Below are positions 59,921 to 64,000 of a stretch of DNA of 64,000 nt, piece after piece (positions within the stretch are counted from its first letter, which is position 1; each line of letters starts with the position of its first letter). Location: contig NC_058338.1 in the NCBI RefSeq assembly GCF_905475395.1, positions 95,341,435 through 95,405,434 of the forward strand. The letters are read 5' to 3'. The notes beneath the pieces are model-generated. The model searched no databases. It had not been told where the DNA came from and saw only the letters and a program-made list of their open reading frames with translations. The position numbers were made by a program, and so were the translations under genes. The DNA is from Chrysoperla carnea (lineage: Eukaryota; Arthropoda; Insecta; Neuroptera; Chrysopidae).

Positions 59921-61239
59921 ATATGGGGTGACCGAGCATTTTGCCGAAGACCGAACCTTGGGCGATCCTCGGTTACCGTTATTTGCCGAAGTTCGGCTAA
60001 TACCGTGGCGCCAGAGACAATTTTCTCTATAGAGAGTATACTCGAGTCACGGCTGCCGTTCGTATGCCTAACCTTACTTATATTACCATGATTTTACTAG
60101 TAGAAATAAACATACTGTGAGAGCTGTGCAGTTTAAAAACATTTGAAATATTTTTTTTTAAACATATGTGATAAATAAACATTGTTTGTCCTTATTGGAC
60201 TCAGTCTTACTAACAAATTTTAACATAGTCCTACTACTTTTATACTACTACTTTTTGATTCTCTTGGTTCTATTGTTAAAGTATTATGGTATTATGCATA
60301 AGTTGAACTTATAAATTTTTTTGAAACCGTAAAAAATAACGTCAAAGTTTATATATTTTTTAAAAATTGGATGTTGTTTTACAAGAAAATTTTTTTCCAA
60401 TGAATAATAAGAATGACATATTTCTGGAGTTCCTAGGACCTAGATAAGAGTAAAAAAATTAAGTTGTTTAACAAAATTTATGTTTTTTATTTTGCTATTT
60501 TAAAATAGCTTATCTTTGGTATCTTTATCTAGTGTATTTAATACTTCAAAAATAATACAACTGGCAATTTAGGTTAATTCAGTAGATTGGTAATCACACG
60601 GTAAATGGAGAACCGAACATCGGCCATAAGCTGGTAATGTGTTCAGCCGGAATTTGGCCGAGGCTCGGAAGCTCGGCCACCGATATTGGCCGATGCGCTG
60701 CCCAGTGGTAAAACCCCATATGGGATATATAGAGTAATAAAAAAAATTACTTAAATATACTTTAGATTAATTATTATTTCATGAATGACTAACAAAAATT
60801 CTCAAAAGTTCTCTATTGTAAATACTAAAGAGACAAATTTGCACACTATCCATTTCAGTTAGGTGCCTTAAATAACATACTTCCTCAACGAATAGCGTAG
60901 TTGTTGTGGCAATTATGACCAAGTGCCTAGTTTTGGCTTTCTTTCCACGAATTTTTGTACCTGATAAAATGTCTTCTCAAAACGTACCCTGGCCCTATAT
61001 GAACTAAAACTAAATTTGAATAGCACAATTCAAGCAGATAGATGAGTAGATAGTATGTACTTACTAAATACATAGGCAATCCGTTTCCAGGTGTGATCAC
61101 TATGCTGTTGAAAATCATTAATAAAATCATCCACATTATGAAACCATCACTTTTTGTTGATAAAAGTCTTATTGAACAGCACTTAGTGATTAACGACTCC
61201 ATTATGATGCAAAATGTTGGAGGGAGAAGGACTTAAAAT
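31846..61239 (-). CDS. Mip: Myoinhibitory peptide / allatostatin-B preprohormone, two alternative last exons
   Basis: Coding exons are 61065-61202 (after a 5-prime UTR acceptor at 61240), 46695-47006, 38651-38729, then either 36533-36579 or 31846-31895. Phases agree at every junction (0, 0, 1) and give 191 or 192 residues. The product is secreted: residues 21-37 form a hydrophobic signal core. Basic sites (KR) release AWDKLQGGW-amide, GWDQLHSGGW-amide and AWKNLQAGW-amide, the last assembled across the 46695/38729 intron. The final peptide is SSWNNLKYMW-amide or DPGWNNLKGMW-amide, depending on the last exon. MIPs are brain-gut peptides that inhibit visceral muscle and hormone release through the sex-peptide/MIP receptor. 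A 49-residue spacer ending LEKR separates peptides 2 and 3. The joining of exon 61065 to the rest rests on phase, signal peptide and splice sites, not on transcript data. Confidence 0.88.
31900..34505 (-). other. Intron of the distal MIP isoform; no gene recognised
   Basis: Between the two last exons. Includes a short direct duplication (about 32047-32090 and 32101-32143, shared GTATGACGTxAATGTAA and GCTCTAAAAATATCG). If the proximal exon is used, part near 36300-36530 is its 3-prime UTR. Reading frames here are short and unsupported. Confidence 0.45.
34512..36191. mobile_element. Foldback element 2, long inverted arms
   Basis: Ends CTAGAGAAGGAGACCGAACT and its reverse complement (to 36191). 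The arms match over several hundred bases, for example AAAATAGTCGTTTTTAAATT against AATTTAAAAACGACTATTTT, and both carry GTAGAxxCxxGAGAAAACTT-type and GACGTCCAATGCA blocks. About 1.68 kb, non-coding. I could not find a target duplication. A fragment of the same family is at 51540-52600. Confidence 0.7.
36533..36579 (-). CDS. Mip: MIP proximal alternative last exon: SSWNNLKYMW-amide
   Basis: After acceptor TTTTTTTACAG the frame (completing a G-CA alanine codon) reads APKKSSWNNLKYMWG then TAA. KK is the cleavage site, the Trp spacing is six and a terminal Gly is present. The exon is a diverged paralogue of 31846-31895: WNNLK, MWG and the stop are conserved, with Y in place of G. AATAAA hexamers (minus) lie near 36297-36305. 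Confidence 0.88.
36993..37604. mobile_element. Palindromic MITE-3 with GAAGTCGGT end, copy 1
   Basis: The left 280 bp is palindromic about 37120, for example GGTCGGTGTCAGCCAAGG against CTTGGCTGACACCGACTC. It is followed by a single-copy tail ending TTTTTTTTGAAGTCGGTAAA. A sister copy is at 47947-48405. Short frames here come from the element. Confidence 0.75.
37880..38570 (-). pseudogene. Unidentified degenerate coding sequence
   Basis: A minus-strand frame at 38451-38161 reads through about 90 codons with protein-like composition (VRKLANVREQSSALYQEE, stop, YVEIEMTENGEIITRNC, MNFEY, stop, ECLANLTLSGDTLEEKRY). After a gap, about 38080-37900 reads FSVIRRIFFNEVRIDRS, a stop, then TARLAEITLQDIAYEVEED. 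A small intron with GTAAGA donor and TTTAATTTAG acceptor may lie at about 38430-38487. At least three in-frame stops and one or more shifts mark it as broken. I do not recognise the family. It lies inside the MIP gene on the same strand. Confidence 0.45.
38651..38729 (-). CDS. Mip: MIP coding exon 3 (completes AWKNLQAGW-amide)
   Basis: 79 bases, phase 0 in and 1 out. Reads AGWGKRNNQIDEVQANQ, then LPNDGNKGP and G. AGWGKR completes the third MIP started by AWKNLQ in the previous exon; the rest is a non-conserved spacer leading to the dibasic sites of the alternative last exons. Acceptor TTTTTAG and donor GTAATA. Confidence 0.9.
38878..39412 (-). mobile_element. GTCY-core repeat, copy 6
   Basis: Inverted orientation: AACAAGTGAAAACAAACAAT at the left, GACGGACGGACGGACAACC core, and TATATGCATGGTATAAAA at the right. 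Confidence 0.75.
39650..40145 (+). mobile_element. GTCY-core repeat, copy 7 (old, diverged)
   Basis: Degenerate plus-orientation copy: TATTAAGTTTAATCCCAAG, TAGTCCATTTCCG, AAGAGATATCGAGCTG, AACAACTTTTGGTTGAAAC. The GTCY core has decayed to TTTGTCCGTT. Right end lost. Confidence 0.55.
40425..40912 (+). mobile_element. Non-LTR/SINE-like repeat
   Basis: Starts near GATACCCACTCGCTTCGCTG and ends in AGCGTGAAAGCGTAACAAAC, AAACAAGCAAACATGC and AAAATATATAGA, a tail type typical of short insect non-LTR copies. Non-coding. Confidence 0.5.
41075..41376 (-). mobile_element. hAT-type MITE-1, complete, 8-bp target duplication
   Basis: 302 bp starting CATGAAGGTTATAAAGAAGG and ending CCTTCTTTATAACCTTCATG, flanked by GCTTTCAT on both sides (41067-41074 and 41377-41384). 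The inverted repeats are about 21 bp and perfect. The interior is the reverse of 7113-7424. It is the youngest-looking copy. Confidence 0.88.
41651..42322. mobile_element. Inverted-repeat element with sharp internal hairpin
   Basis: At 41654-41695 ATGTATGCATGGAAAA pairs with TTTTCCATGCATACAT. A larger inverted arrangement runs to about 42322 (TTCTATAATTTACTGCAGAAG against TTTATAGAAC; AATTTCGATCTGAGGTTTAAT against ATTAGAACTCGGATCGAAATT; TTTATCGTTGCAT in both directions). Non-coding. Confidence 0.55.
42495..43562 (-). mobile_element. GTCY-core repeat copy 8 with a family E insert (composite)
   Basis: The outer part is an inverted GTCY-core copy: ACAAGTGAAAACAAACAATT at left, ATACATGGTATAAAA at right. 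At its core site a family E repeat (about 43090-43390, plus orientation, ATCCCCGAACC to ATTTCACTTGT) is inserted. The same junctions occur at 49653-50565. Confidence 0.75.
43563..44100 (-). other. MIP intron, no feature recognised
   Basis: AT-rich intronic sequence without coding signal or recognised repeats. Confidence 0.35.
44102..44593. mobile_element. Inverted-repeat MITE with TTAA at both ends
   Basis: TTAATGGAGTTATAATGAAA at left against TTTCATTATAACTGTGTTAA at right; the inverted repeats extend into CCTTTTTATTCAGCACAAAA and TTTTGTGCTGAATAAAAAG. TTAA on both sides is the piggyBac-type target, so a piggyBac-derived MITE is possible but not shown. Confidence 0.6.
44594..45126 (-). other. 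MIP intron, no feature recognised
   Basis: Contains short frames only. An ATTTAAGTATTTTCGAAATATACTTAAAT-like palindrome sits at about 44754-44782. Confidence 0.35.
45128..45690 (+). mobile_element. GTCY-core repeat, copy 9
   Basis: Near-complete plus copy: ATACCATGTATATATGAAAT, CCGTCCGTCCGTCCGTCTG, ending AATTGTTTGTTTTCACTTG. Among the least diverged copies, so useful as a family reference. Confidence 0.8.
45912..46163. mobile_element. Palindromic MITE
   Basis: The left arm with GCGATATGATGAATGAGAG and GTTTCTATGTGTCCTTGTC pairs with the right arm GACAAGGACACATAGGAAC and TCATTCTTCATATCGC. The outer ends ATAGAGAACGCC and GGCGTT-type GCGTTATCTAT also pair loosely. About 252 bp. Confidence 0.7.
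46490..46665. repeat. Dispersed repeat ending GAGCAAAGCTCGGTCATCCAGG
   Basis: Blocks TCGATCTAGCTGGGTTT, CGGAAACGTCTCCAACGATT and TTTAGTATGCAGGAGATTTC are shared with 21890-22000 and 22420-22560; the GTACCTGG end also occurs near 3016. Probably a non-LTR-derived element. Family not determined. Confidence 0.5.
46695..47006 (-). CDS. Mip: MIP coding exon 2 with two and a half peptides
   Basis: 312 bases, phase 0 in and out, acceptor TTTTTTACAG, donor GTAAAT. Encodes an acidic leader EDDMDEMNEDG, then KR-AWDKLQGGWGKR, GWDQLHSGGWGKR, a 49-residue spacer with a hydrophobic PLPYFIVVVPGG patch, LEKR and AWKNLQ at the exon end. The second peptide has seven, not six, residues between Trp. Confidence 0.93.
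47010..47940 (-). other. MIP intron 1, near part; TAAAATGATCCC repeat trace
   Basis: The motif AAAATGATCCC near 47183 also occurs several times at 62700-63140. No gene recognised. Confidence 0.4.
47947..48405. mobile_element. Palindromic MITE-3, copy 2
   Basis: Same design as 36993-37604: palindrome with AGTCGGTGTCAGCCAA and TTGGCTAACACCGACT, TAGTGCATATTAATTTGTTT arm, and a tail ending GAACCTCCTCCTTTTTT and TTGAAGTCGGTTAAAA. The tail is shorter than in copy 1. Confidence 0.75.
48520..48985. repeat. Family G AT-rich repeat units
   Basis: Carries ATTTTTTATCTAGGTTTTTG, GAAAACTATGGTTCTGATCA and CTAATTTTGACCCAAGG, related to 12336-12830 and 14035-14310. Confidence 0.5.
49653..50565 (-). mobile_element. 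GTCY-core repeat copy 10 with a family E insert (composite)
   Basis: Outer inverted GTCY-core copy with a family E repeat (about 50065-50375) at the same internal site as in 42495-43562: TTTTTTAATCCCCGAAACC on one side and AATTTCACTTGTGAGTTATC on the other. Confidence 0.75.
50570..51535 (-). other. MIP intron 1, no gene recognised
   Basis: Near 50825-50915 shares AATCCAATTAATCTxC, AAATTGCTATCAGAAAAC and AAAAAATxTGTTGT with the arm of foldback 2, so part derives from that family. Confidence 0.4.
51540..52605. repeat. Fragment related to foldback element 2
   Basis: AGCGAAAATAGTCGTTTTTA, GGATTATGGTAGAGCGGTTT, AAACTCGTAGAGCTCTGAA and CGTGxAACGAC occur in the same order as in 34900-35400. A CA microsatellite (about 51963-51988) interrupts it. 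Single arm only. Confidence 0.6.
51963..51990 (+). repeat. CA microsatellite
   Basis: About 13 consecutive AC/CA dinucleotides with one CGCA interruption. Confidence 0.9.
52610..53390 (-). other. MIP intron 1, no gene recognised
   Basis: AT-rich intron sequence; CAGGGTGGGCCTTTTTAATA at about 53016 resembles the start of common insect repeats but no second end was found. Confidence 0.35.
53397..54337 (+). mobile_element. Non-autonomous hAT element with transposase remnant
   Basis: Ends CAGGCCCGTGCGCA (left) and TGCGCACGGGCCTG (right) are perfect 14-bp inverted repeats with hAT-type CAG...CTG. The plus strand at 53645-53740 reads EVRKPRLVLEQTQRS, and 53983-54219 reads ATSTNERSFSTSRCLKTYL and SKVFEDRLNGL, the hAT C-terminal dimerisation region. 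Frames between are broken and the N-terminal catalytic part is deleted. The 8-bp flanks (TCGAAACT, TACGAAAA) do not match. Confidence 0.85.
53983..54219 (+). pseudogene. hAT transposase C-terminal dimerisation domain
   Basis: The 78-codon frame holds LPVATSTNERSFSTSRC and LRSKVFEDRLNGLVYAQ, matching the T(S/N)ERSFS...LK(T)YLRS...RL(N)GL pattern of hAT dimerisation domains. It is the tail of a broken transposase inside 53397-54337. Confidence 0.85.
54806..55372 (-). mobile_element. GTCY-core repeat, copy 11
   Basis: Near-complete inverted copy: ACAAGTGAAAACAAACAATT, core GACGGACGGACGGACGGAC, end ATATACATGGTATAAAA. It abuts family D at 55376. Confidence 0.8.
55376..56314. mobile_element. TIR repeat family D, longest copy
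   Basis: Left GCTTCAAACGAATATAGG, right TAATTTTTGTTTGAAGC; inverted repeats extend diverged into TTCxAACTCAATGAAAA against AATTGAACCTTAAACTT. The centre has TAAAAGTGGTTTGTTTTTCT shared with the other copies. About 939 bp, no coding frame. Confidence 0.65.
56543..56831 (-). mobile_element. tRNA-derived SINE with GGTTA-type tail and 11-bp target duplication
   Basis: Read on the minus strand, the head is tRNA-like: GTCGCCCTATTAGCTCAGTT, an A box TAGCTCAGTTGG (56810-56821) and a B box CGGGTTTGATTCCCG near 56754-56768, an internal RNA polymerase III promoter. A tRNA-unrelated body follows, ending in TAACCTAACCTAACC. AAATACAACTA flanks both sides (56532-56542 and 56832-56842). Because the acceptor stem does not close and the body is long, it is a SINE rather than a tRNA gene. 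Confidence 0.9.
56930..58240 (-). pseudogene. hAT transposase remnant, interrupted by another hAT element
   Basis: Minus-strand homologue of 53397-54337. 57945-57975 reads CATCGTCTCAAAACATAC (the LKTY part) and 57080-57180 continues with AAACGGTTTAGTCTTAC and the GCAGAGTTAAATT tail. Upstream, 58205-57987 holds an acidic frame (DGTSKDSFEGLDICNEVFS) that fits the middle of such a transposase. The insert 57185-57942 splits it. Confidence 0.65.
57185..57942. mobile_element. Complete 758-bp non-autonomous hAT element nested in another hAT
   Basis: Ends CAGGGCTTCTTAAACT and AGTTTAAGAAGCCCTG are perfect 16-bp inverted repeats. GTCTAAGG flanks both sides (57177-57184, 57943-57950), an 8-bp target duplication. 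Subterminal GACCCC/GGGGTC motifs occur at both ends. A 75-codon frame at 57472-57699 (GRKTSSTFFIAERYWNL) shows no recognised domain. Confidence 0.9.
58650..59200 (+). mobile_element. Non-LTR-derived repeat, copy with TATATA tail
   Basis: Starts near GATACCCGACCGCTTTGCTG and ends TTAGTCAGTCAGTTTCTTCT then TTTATATATACAGATAG. Immediately followed by a second, related copy. Confidence 0.6.
59201..59916 (+). mobile_element. Non-LTR-derived repeat, second copy, ending in a (TA)30 tail
   Basis: Starts GCAGTTACCCACCGGCTTCG. Its 3-prime part (ACTTAAGGAACGTGTGTAC, CAGTGGTTTCAGTTG) matches the previous copy (CTTAAGGAACGTTTGTC, CAGCGGTTTCAGCT). It runs directly into about 30 TA dinucleotides (59857-59916), so the microsatellite is likely its expanded tail. 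Confidence 0.6.
59917..60725. mobile_element. TIR element with CCCATATGGGG ends
   Basis: TATCCCATATGGGG at left and CCCCATATGGGATA at right form inverted ends; subterminal GC-rich parts contain CGGCC/GGCCGA motifs unlike the AT-rich surroundings (for example CCGAGGCTCGGAAGCTCGG). Flanking TA could be a mariner-type target, but it lies in a TA microsatellite, so this is not proof. Confidence 0.55.
60730..61060 (-). other. MIP intron 1, start
   Basis: Follows donor GTAAGTAC at 61064. The frame of the exon stays open a further 46 codons into it, but the strong donor and phase agreement argue against read-through. Confidence 0.5.
61065..61239 (-). CDS. Mip: MIP exon 1: 5-prime leader and signal peptide
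   Basis: Begins after acceptor TTGTTTACAG, with 37 bases of leader then ATG at 61202. Coding part 61065-61202 gives 46 residues: a 22-residue N-region, hydrophobic core GFIMWMILLMIFNSIVIT, then PGNGLPMYL at a phase-0 donor GTAAGTAC. Met23 would give a shorter, more usual signal peptide. It is joined to exon 46695-47006 by phase and role; no other frame nearby needs this signal. A transcript would settle it. Confidence 0.7.
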
Positions 61240-61244
61240 CTGTA

Positions 61245-62245
61245 AACAAGAAAAAAATTATTGTTTTTAATAACCAGATCTATTTAAGACGTCATTAAAA
61301 TGCAAAAAATTTAAGTTTGCTCTATCAGATTCAAATTACGCTATATAATTACGCCTAGTCCTATTATCTACCGCAAAAGATAATTATAGCGTAAATCAAA
61401 ATTAGTGAGTTTCAAAAAAATTCCATTCAGAACTTAGTATGTAATACTACTAAACTTTGGTCAAACTTTTCAAATATGTGGTTAAATTTTAAGCCTACTA
61501 TAATATTACGAATATGCAACCCTAGTCCCATTATCTAGTGCAAAGGTGAATGATAGCGAAAAAATAACATCAGAATAATAACAGATGAAAATCTTGATCT
61601 AAAATTAGTGGGTTTCAAACAAAAATTCATTCAGATCGGTTAAAATTTGGCTGTATTATCAAAAATTAGATTTTTTGAATTCCATGACTTTCTACTTTAT
61701 TATATTATTTTAAATGAAAAACCTATACAAATCGAATAGTATAATAAACAAGTCAAATGTCAAAAAGTTTCATAACAAATCAGTAAAGTAAATAAGAAGA
61801 AATGTATGTATTATATTCAATATAGCAACAGGTGAAATAACTCCACTTGTTTTCCACCCTCTCTAAAACGCTACGCTCGCTTCACCGTTAGACATTTCAA
61901 CAATAATAATTATACAACCCATCAAGTTGTTTGGTAACATTTAACACAGGAAAATCATTCAGAATATTGTGTGTCAGGAAAAATCATTTTATTTTATATA
62001 AATATGACACAATAAATAAATATTCATTTTACACCAAACTAACGCGAACGATTTGAACTTAGAATGAATGATTAAGGTCGACATTTTTGATTTCTTGTAA
62101 AACTGCAATTCCAGTATTGCTATTGTGTTCTGTAGCTGTTCATTTTGAGGTGAAAATACATAGAGTGGACTCCGAAAATAATTTTAACAAACCGTGGATA
62201 AACTCTCGAGGTTTACACAAATGACTTCCCAGTATAAATAAAAAC
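61245..62245 (-). other. Upstream intron or flank of MIP, no gene recognised
   Basis: Because 61239 is a splice acceptor, a further 5-prime UTR exon and the promoter should lie upstream here or beyond the window. Nothing specific identified. Confidence 0.4.
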
Positions 62246-62247
62246 TC

Positions 62248-62522
62248 GACCGACTCGAAACGACGCGATTAAATGTTATGAAATTCTTATCGGCTTCGTT
62301 GAGGTGTCGATCGAAGCGTATTGACGGCAATGTTATCCGAAAAGAATTCCAGAACATTCAGTAGAGTCGTTTCGAGCCGGGAGAGCTTTTTTTAAAATTC
62401 TTTCCTAATCGATATCGCGCGAACAACAAATTATATCGACTTCGTTGAAGTGTCGATCGAAGCGTATTAACGGCAATATGATCCGAAAATATCATAACAT
62501 TATGTCGCGTCGTTTCGAGGCC
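62248..62522. repeat. Inverted ends enclosing a direct repeat
   Basis: Outer parts CTCGAAACGACGCG (62255-62268) and CGCGTCGTTTCGAG (62506-62519) are inverted. Inside, GTGTCGATCGAAGCGTATT followed by ACGGCAAT occurs twice (about 62304 and 62449) in direct orientation. GC-richer than the surroundings. Probably a decayed transposable element. Confidence 0.6.
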
Positions 62523-62535
62523 AAGGGCGTACCTA

Positions 62536-62554
62536 CGCACACACACACACACGC
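62536..62554 (+). repeat. Short CA microsatellite
   Basis: Nine CA dinucleotides next to the inverted repeat. Confidence 0.85.
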
Positions 62555-62689
62555 ATACTTCTTCTCCAACTTAGTGTTAATGCCTTATCCTAACTATGAA
62601 ACGTAAAGATATATTGAAAATTTCGATTTCGAAAATCGGACCCATTACAATAACTTCCTATAGTGGAAAGTTAAAAAGCATATTAGTGG

Positions 62690-63400
62690 AAAGTCCTACA
62701 CAATGATCCCTTAGGGTAAAATGATCCCTTTTTAAGTGAACCATTAAAGCCATCTACTTATATTTATCGATAGATGGCTTCCACGATGATCAAATTAATC
62801 GTTAAACGAAGAGTTATGGTGATGTAAAAGCTATTTAGTGCTTCGTAGCAAAAATATTAATTTTACTGCTTTTTGATCTATGATAAGACAAATTTCCACG
62901 TAAAATTTCTTTTTTGTGTGCTAGTTTTCGACGGCTGGTTGTTTTACTTTTGGCATATGTTGACTTTAAATAATAATTTACGACATTTTGATAGGCGTAC
63001 AATAAATTTTTAGGTCAGTTTTTATGAGGATATTCAAATATGTCGTTTGACGGGTAAAATGATCTCCTTTATATAGATTAAAATGATTTCTATTTTGTGT
63101 GTAAAATTAAAATAGGTAAAATGATCCCCCCATCATGTGGTGGGTCTTAAATGTGTTGATTTAAATGATTTTACCAGTGACTTTTTTGTTTATACTAATC
63201 GTTGATGCAATGTAAAAGAACAATTAATATTTTATTCGAACTGATTGGTAATCTTTTTACCGCCTATTCTTACAAGGTCGGTAAAACGGCCCCTTTTGAG
63301 AAATATTGGAATATTTAAGGTTTATACATATCTTGAATAATATGGTTATAAAATACATTTTTTCTTAGGGGGATCATTATGGACCACCTTACTCTATATG
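62690..63400. repeat. Dispersed repeat with TAAAATGATCCC motifs
   Basis: ACAATGATCCCTTAGGGTAA, TAAAATGATCCC, GGTAAAATGATCTCC, GGTAAAATGATCCCC and the inverted GGGGGATCATTATGGACCAC occur within 700 bp; related to 47170-47200. The outermost copies are inverted relative to each other, as in a TIR element. Confidence 0.55.
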
Positions 63401-64000
63401 TGGCTCAAAATAAATCGATTTTAGTTTTATCGATTTAGCTTAAATAGGATCGATATTGGATGGTTATTTCATAAGGGTGACAATTTATAAGACTATTGTC
63501 AAGATCGGGTAGGGCCGAAAAACATTTGATCGGCTAAAATTTTCAAAAAAATGAGGAAGGTAATCTAAATAAAAACGATGGTCGTGGTCGAGACACCTTT
63601 TAAGGAACAAGTGAAATTTACAAAATTAAAAAACCCCCGACAAATGCAATTTATTCCTTGTAAGCCGATTTTTAGAAACTTAGCTATAAAATGTTCTCAA
63701 TCAAGTCGGTTCGATCATTTAGCGGCAACGATGCCTCTGAGAAACACACAGACGCACAGATAAACACTTTAAACTTATAACACTCCTTCTTAAATCAATA
63801 TCAAAGTGATGTTCAAGGACATCAGATGAGATGAAAAGGATACTTAGAGAGCTATCATTTTTTGGGCCAAATTTTTGGAAATATTTTAATTGAAATTGAA
63901 ATATTTGAGTTGAGTTTGTTCTTTTGAATTATTATTTTGAATTGCCTAATTATTTTACCATTTCACTTTTCAAAATAAATTGAGCCAGGTTTATTTGATC
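63401..64000. other. Window end, no gene recognised
   Basis: Short frames only. AAACACACAGACGCACAG near 63740 resembles the decayed core of a family E-like repeat (TTTTTAGAAACTTAGC, CAAGTCGGTTCGATCATTTA upstream). Confidence 0.35.

Noticed and set aside
59813-60091. A plus-strand open frame with a long YIYIYI run
   Set aside because: It is translation of the (TA)n microsatellite and has no domain.
60927-61064. Extension of the MIP signal-peptide exon through the rest of the open frame
   Set aside because: A consensus donor GTAAGTAC follows a complete codon and its phase matches the peptide exon; the extension shows no prohormone features.

Overview
The window is AT-rich, intron-rich, transposon-dense nuclear DNA from an insect (or close arthropod relative). 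The evidence is a myoinhibitory peptide/allatostatin-B precursor (W(X6)W-amide neuropeptides, including a GWNNLKGMW-amide close to the known insect EPTWNNLKGMW-amide), GT-AG introns in every gene, a tRNA-derived SINE, and many MITE, hAT and GTCY-core (mini-me/DINE-like) repeats. I cannot name the species or order from sequence alone.

Five protein-coding loci can be supported. (1) A cysteine-rich, VWC-like secreted-protein exon at 410-683 (minus), a fragment of a gene that continues outside or is otherwise unseen. (2) A single-exon six-finger C2H2 zinc-finger protein at 3436-4401 (minus). (3) The catalytic subunit of protein phosphatase 6, complete in four exons at 9571-14963 (minus), 303 codons. 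(4) Cdc42, complete in five exons at 20228-24417 (plus), 191 codons, with a recent 389-bp tandem duplication covering the start of its third coding exon. (5) A myoinhibitory-peptide (MIP, allatostatin-B) gene on the minus strand, from a signal-peptide exon at 61065-61239 through exons at 46695-47006 and 38651-38729 to two alternative last exons at 36533-36579 and 31846-31895. Each last exon joins in the same phase and carries its own dibasic site, its own WNNLK-type MIP, its own amidation glycine and its own stop. One gene therefore appears to make two prohormones differing only in their last peptide. This is the most interesting biology here.

The rest is mobile DNA. A GTCY-core family (~0.55 kb) has about eleven copies; two of them carry a second GTCY-type family at the same internal position. 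Other elements are a hAT MITE with 8-bp target duplications (7113-7424, 41075-41376); a 2.75-kb foldback element with ~0.72-kb arms and an 8-bp target duplication (16297-19051), nested in a GTCY-core copy; a second foldback (34512-36191); hAT transposase remnants (12860-13045, 53397-54337, 56930-58240), the last split by a 758-bp hAT element; a tRNA-derived SINE with a GGTTA-type tail and 11-bp target duplications (56543-56831); non-LTR retrotransposon fragments; and several palindromic MITEs. Most insertions lie in the long introns of the MIP gene (over 29 kb for 191-192 codons). The five genes share no obvious pathway.
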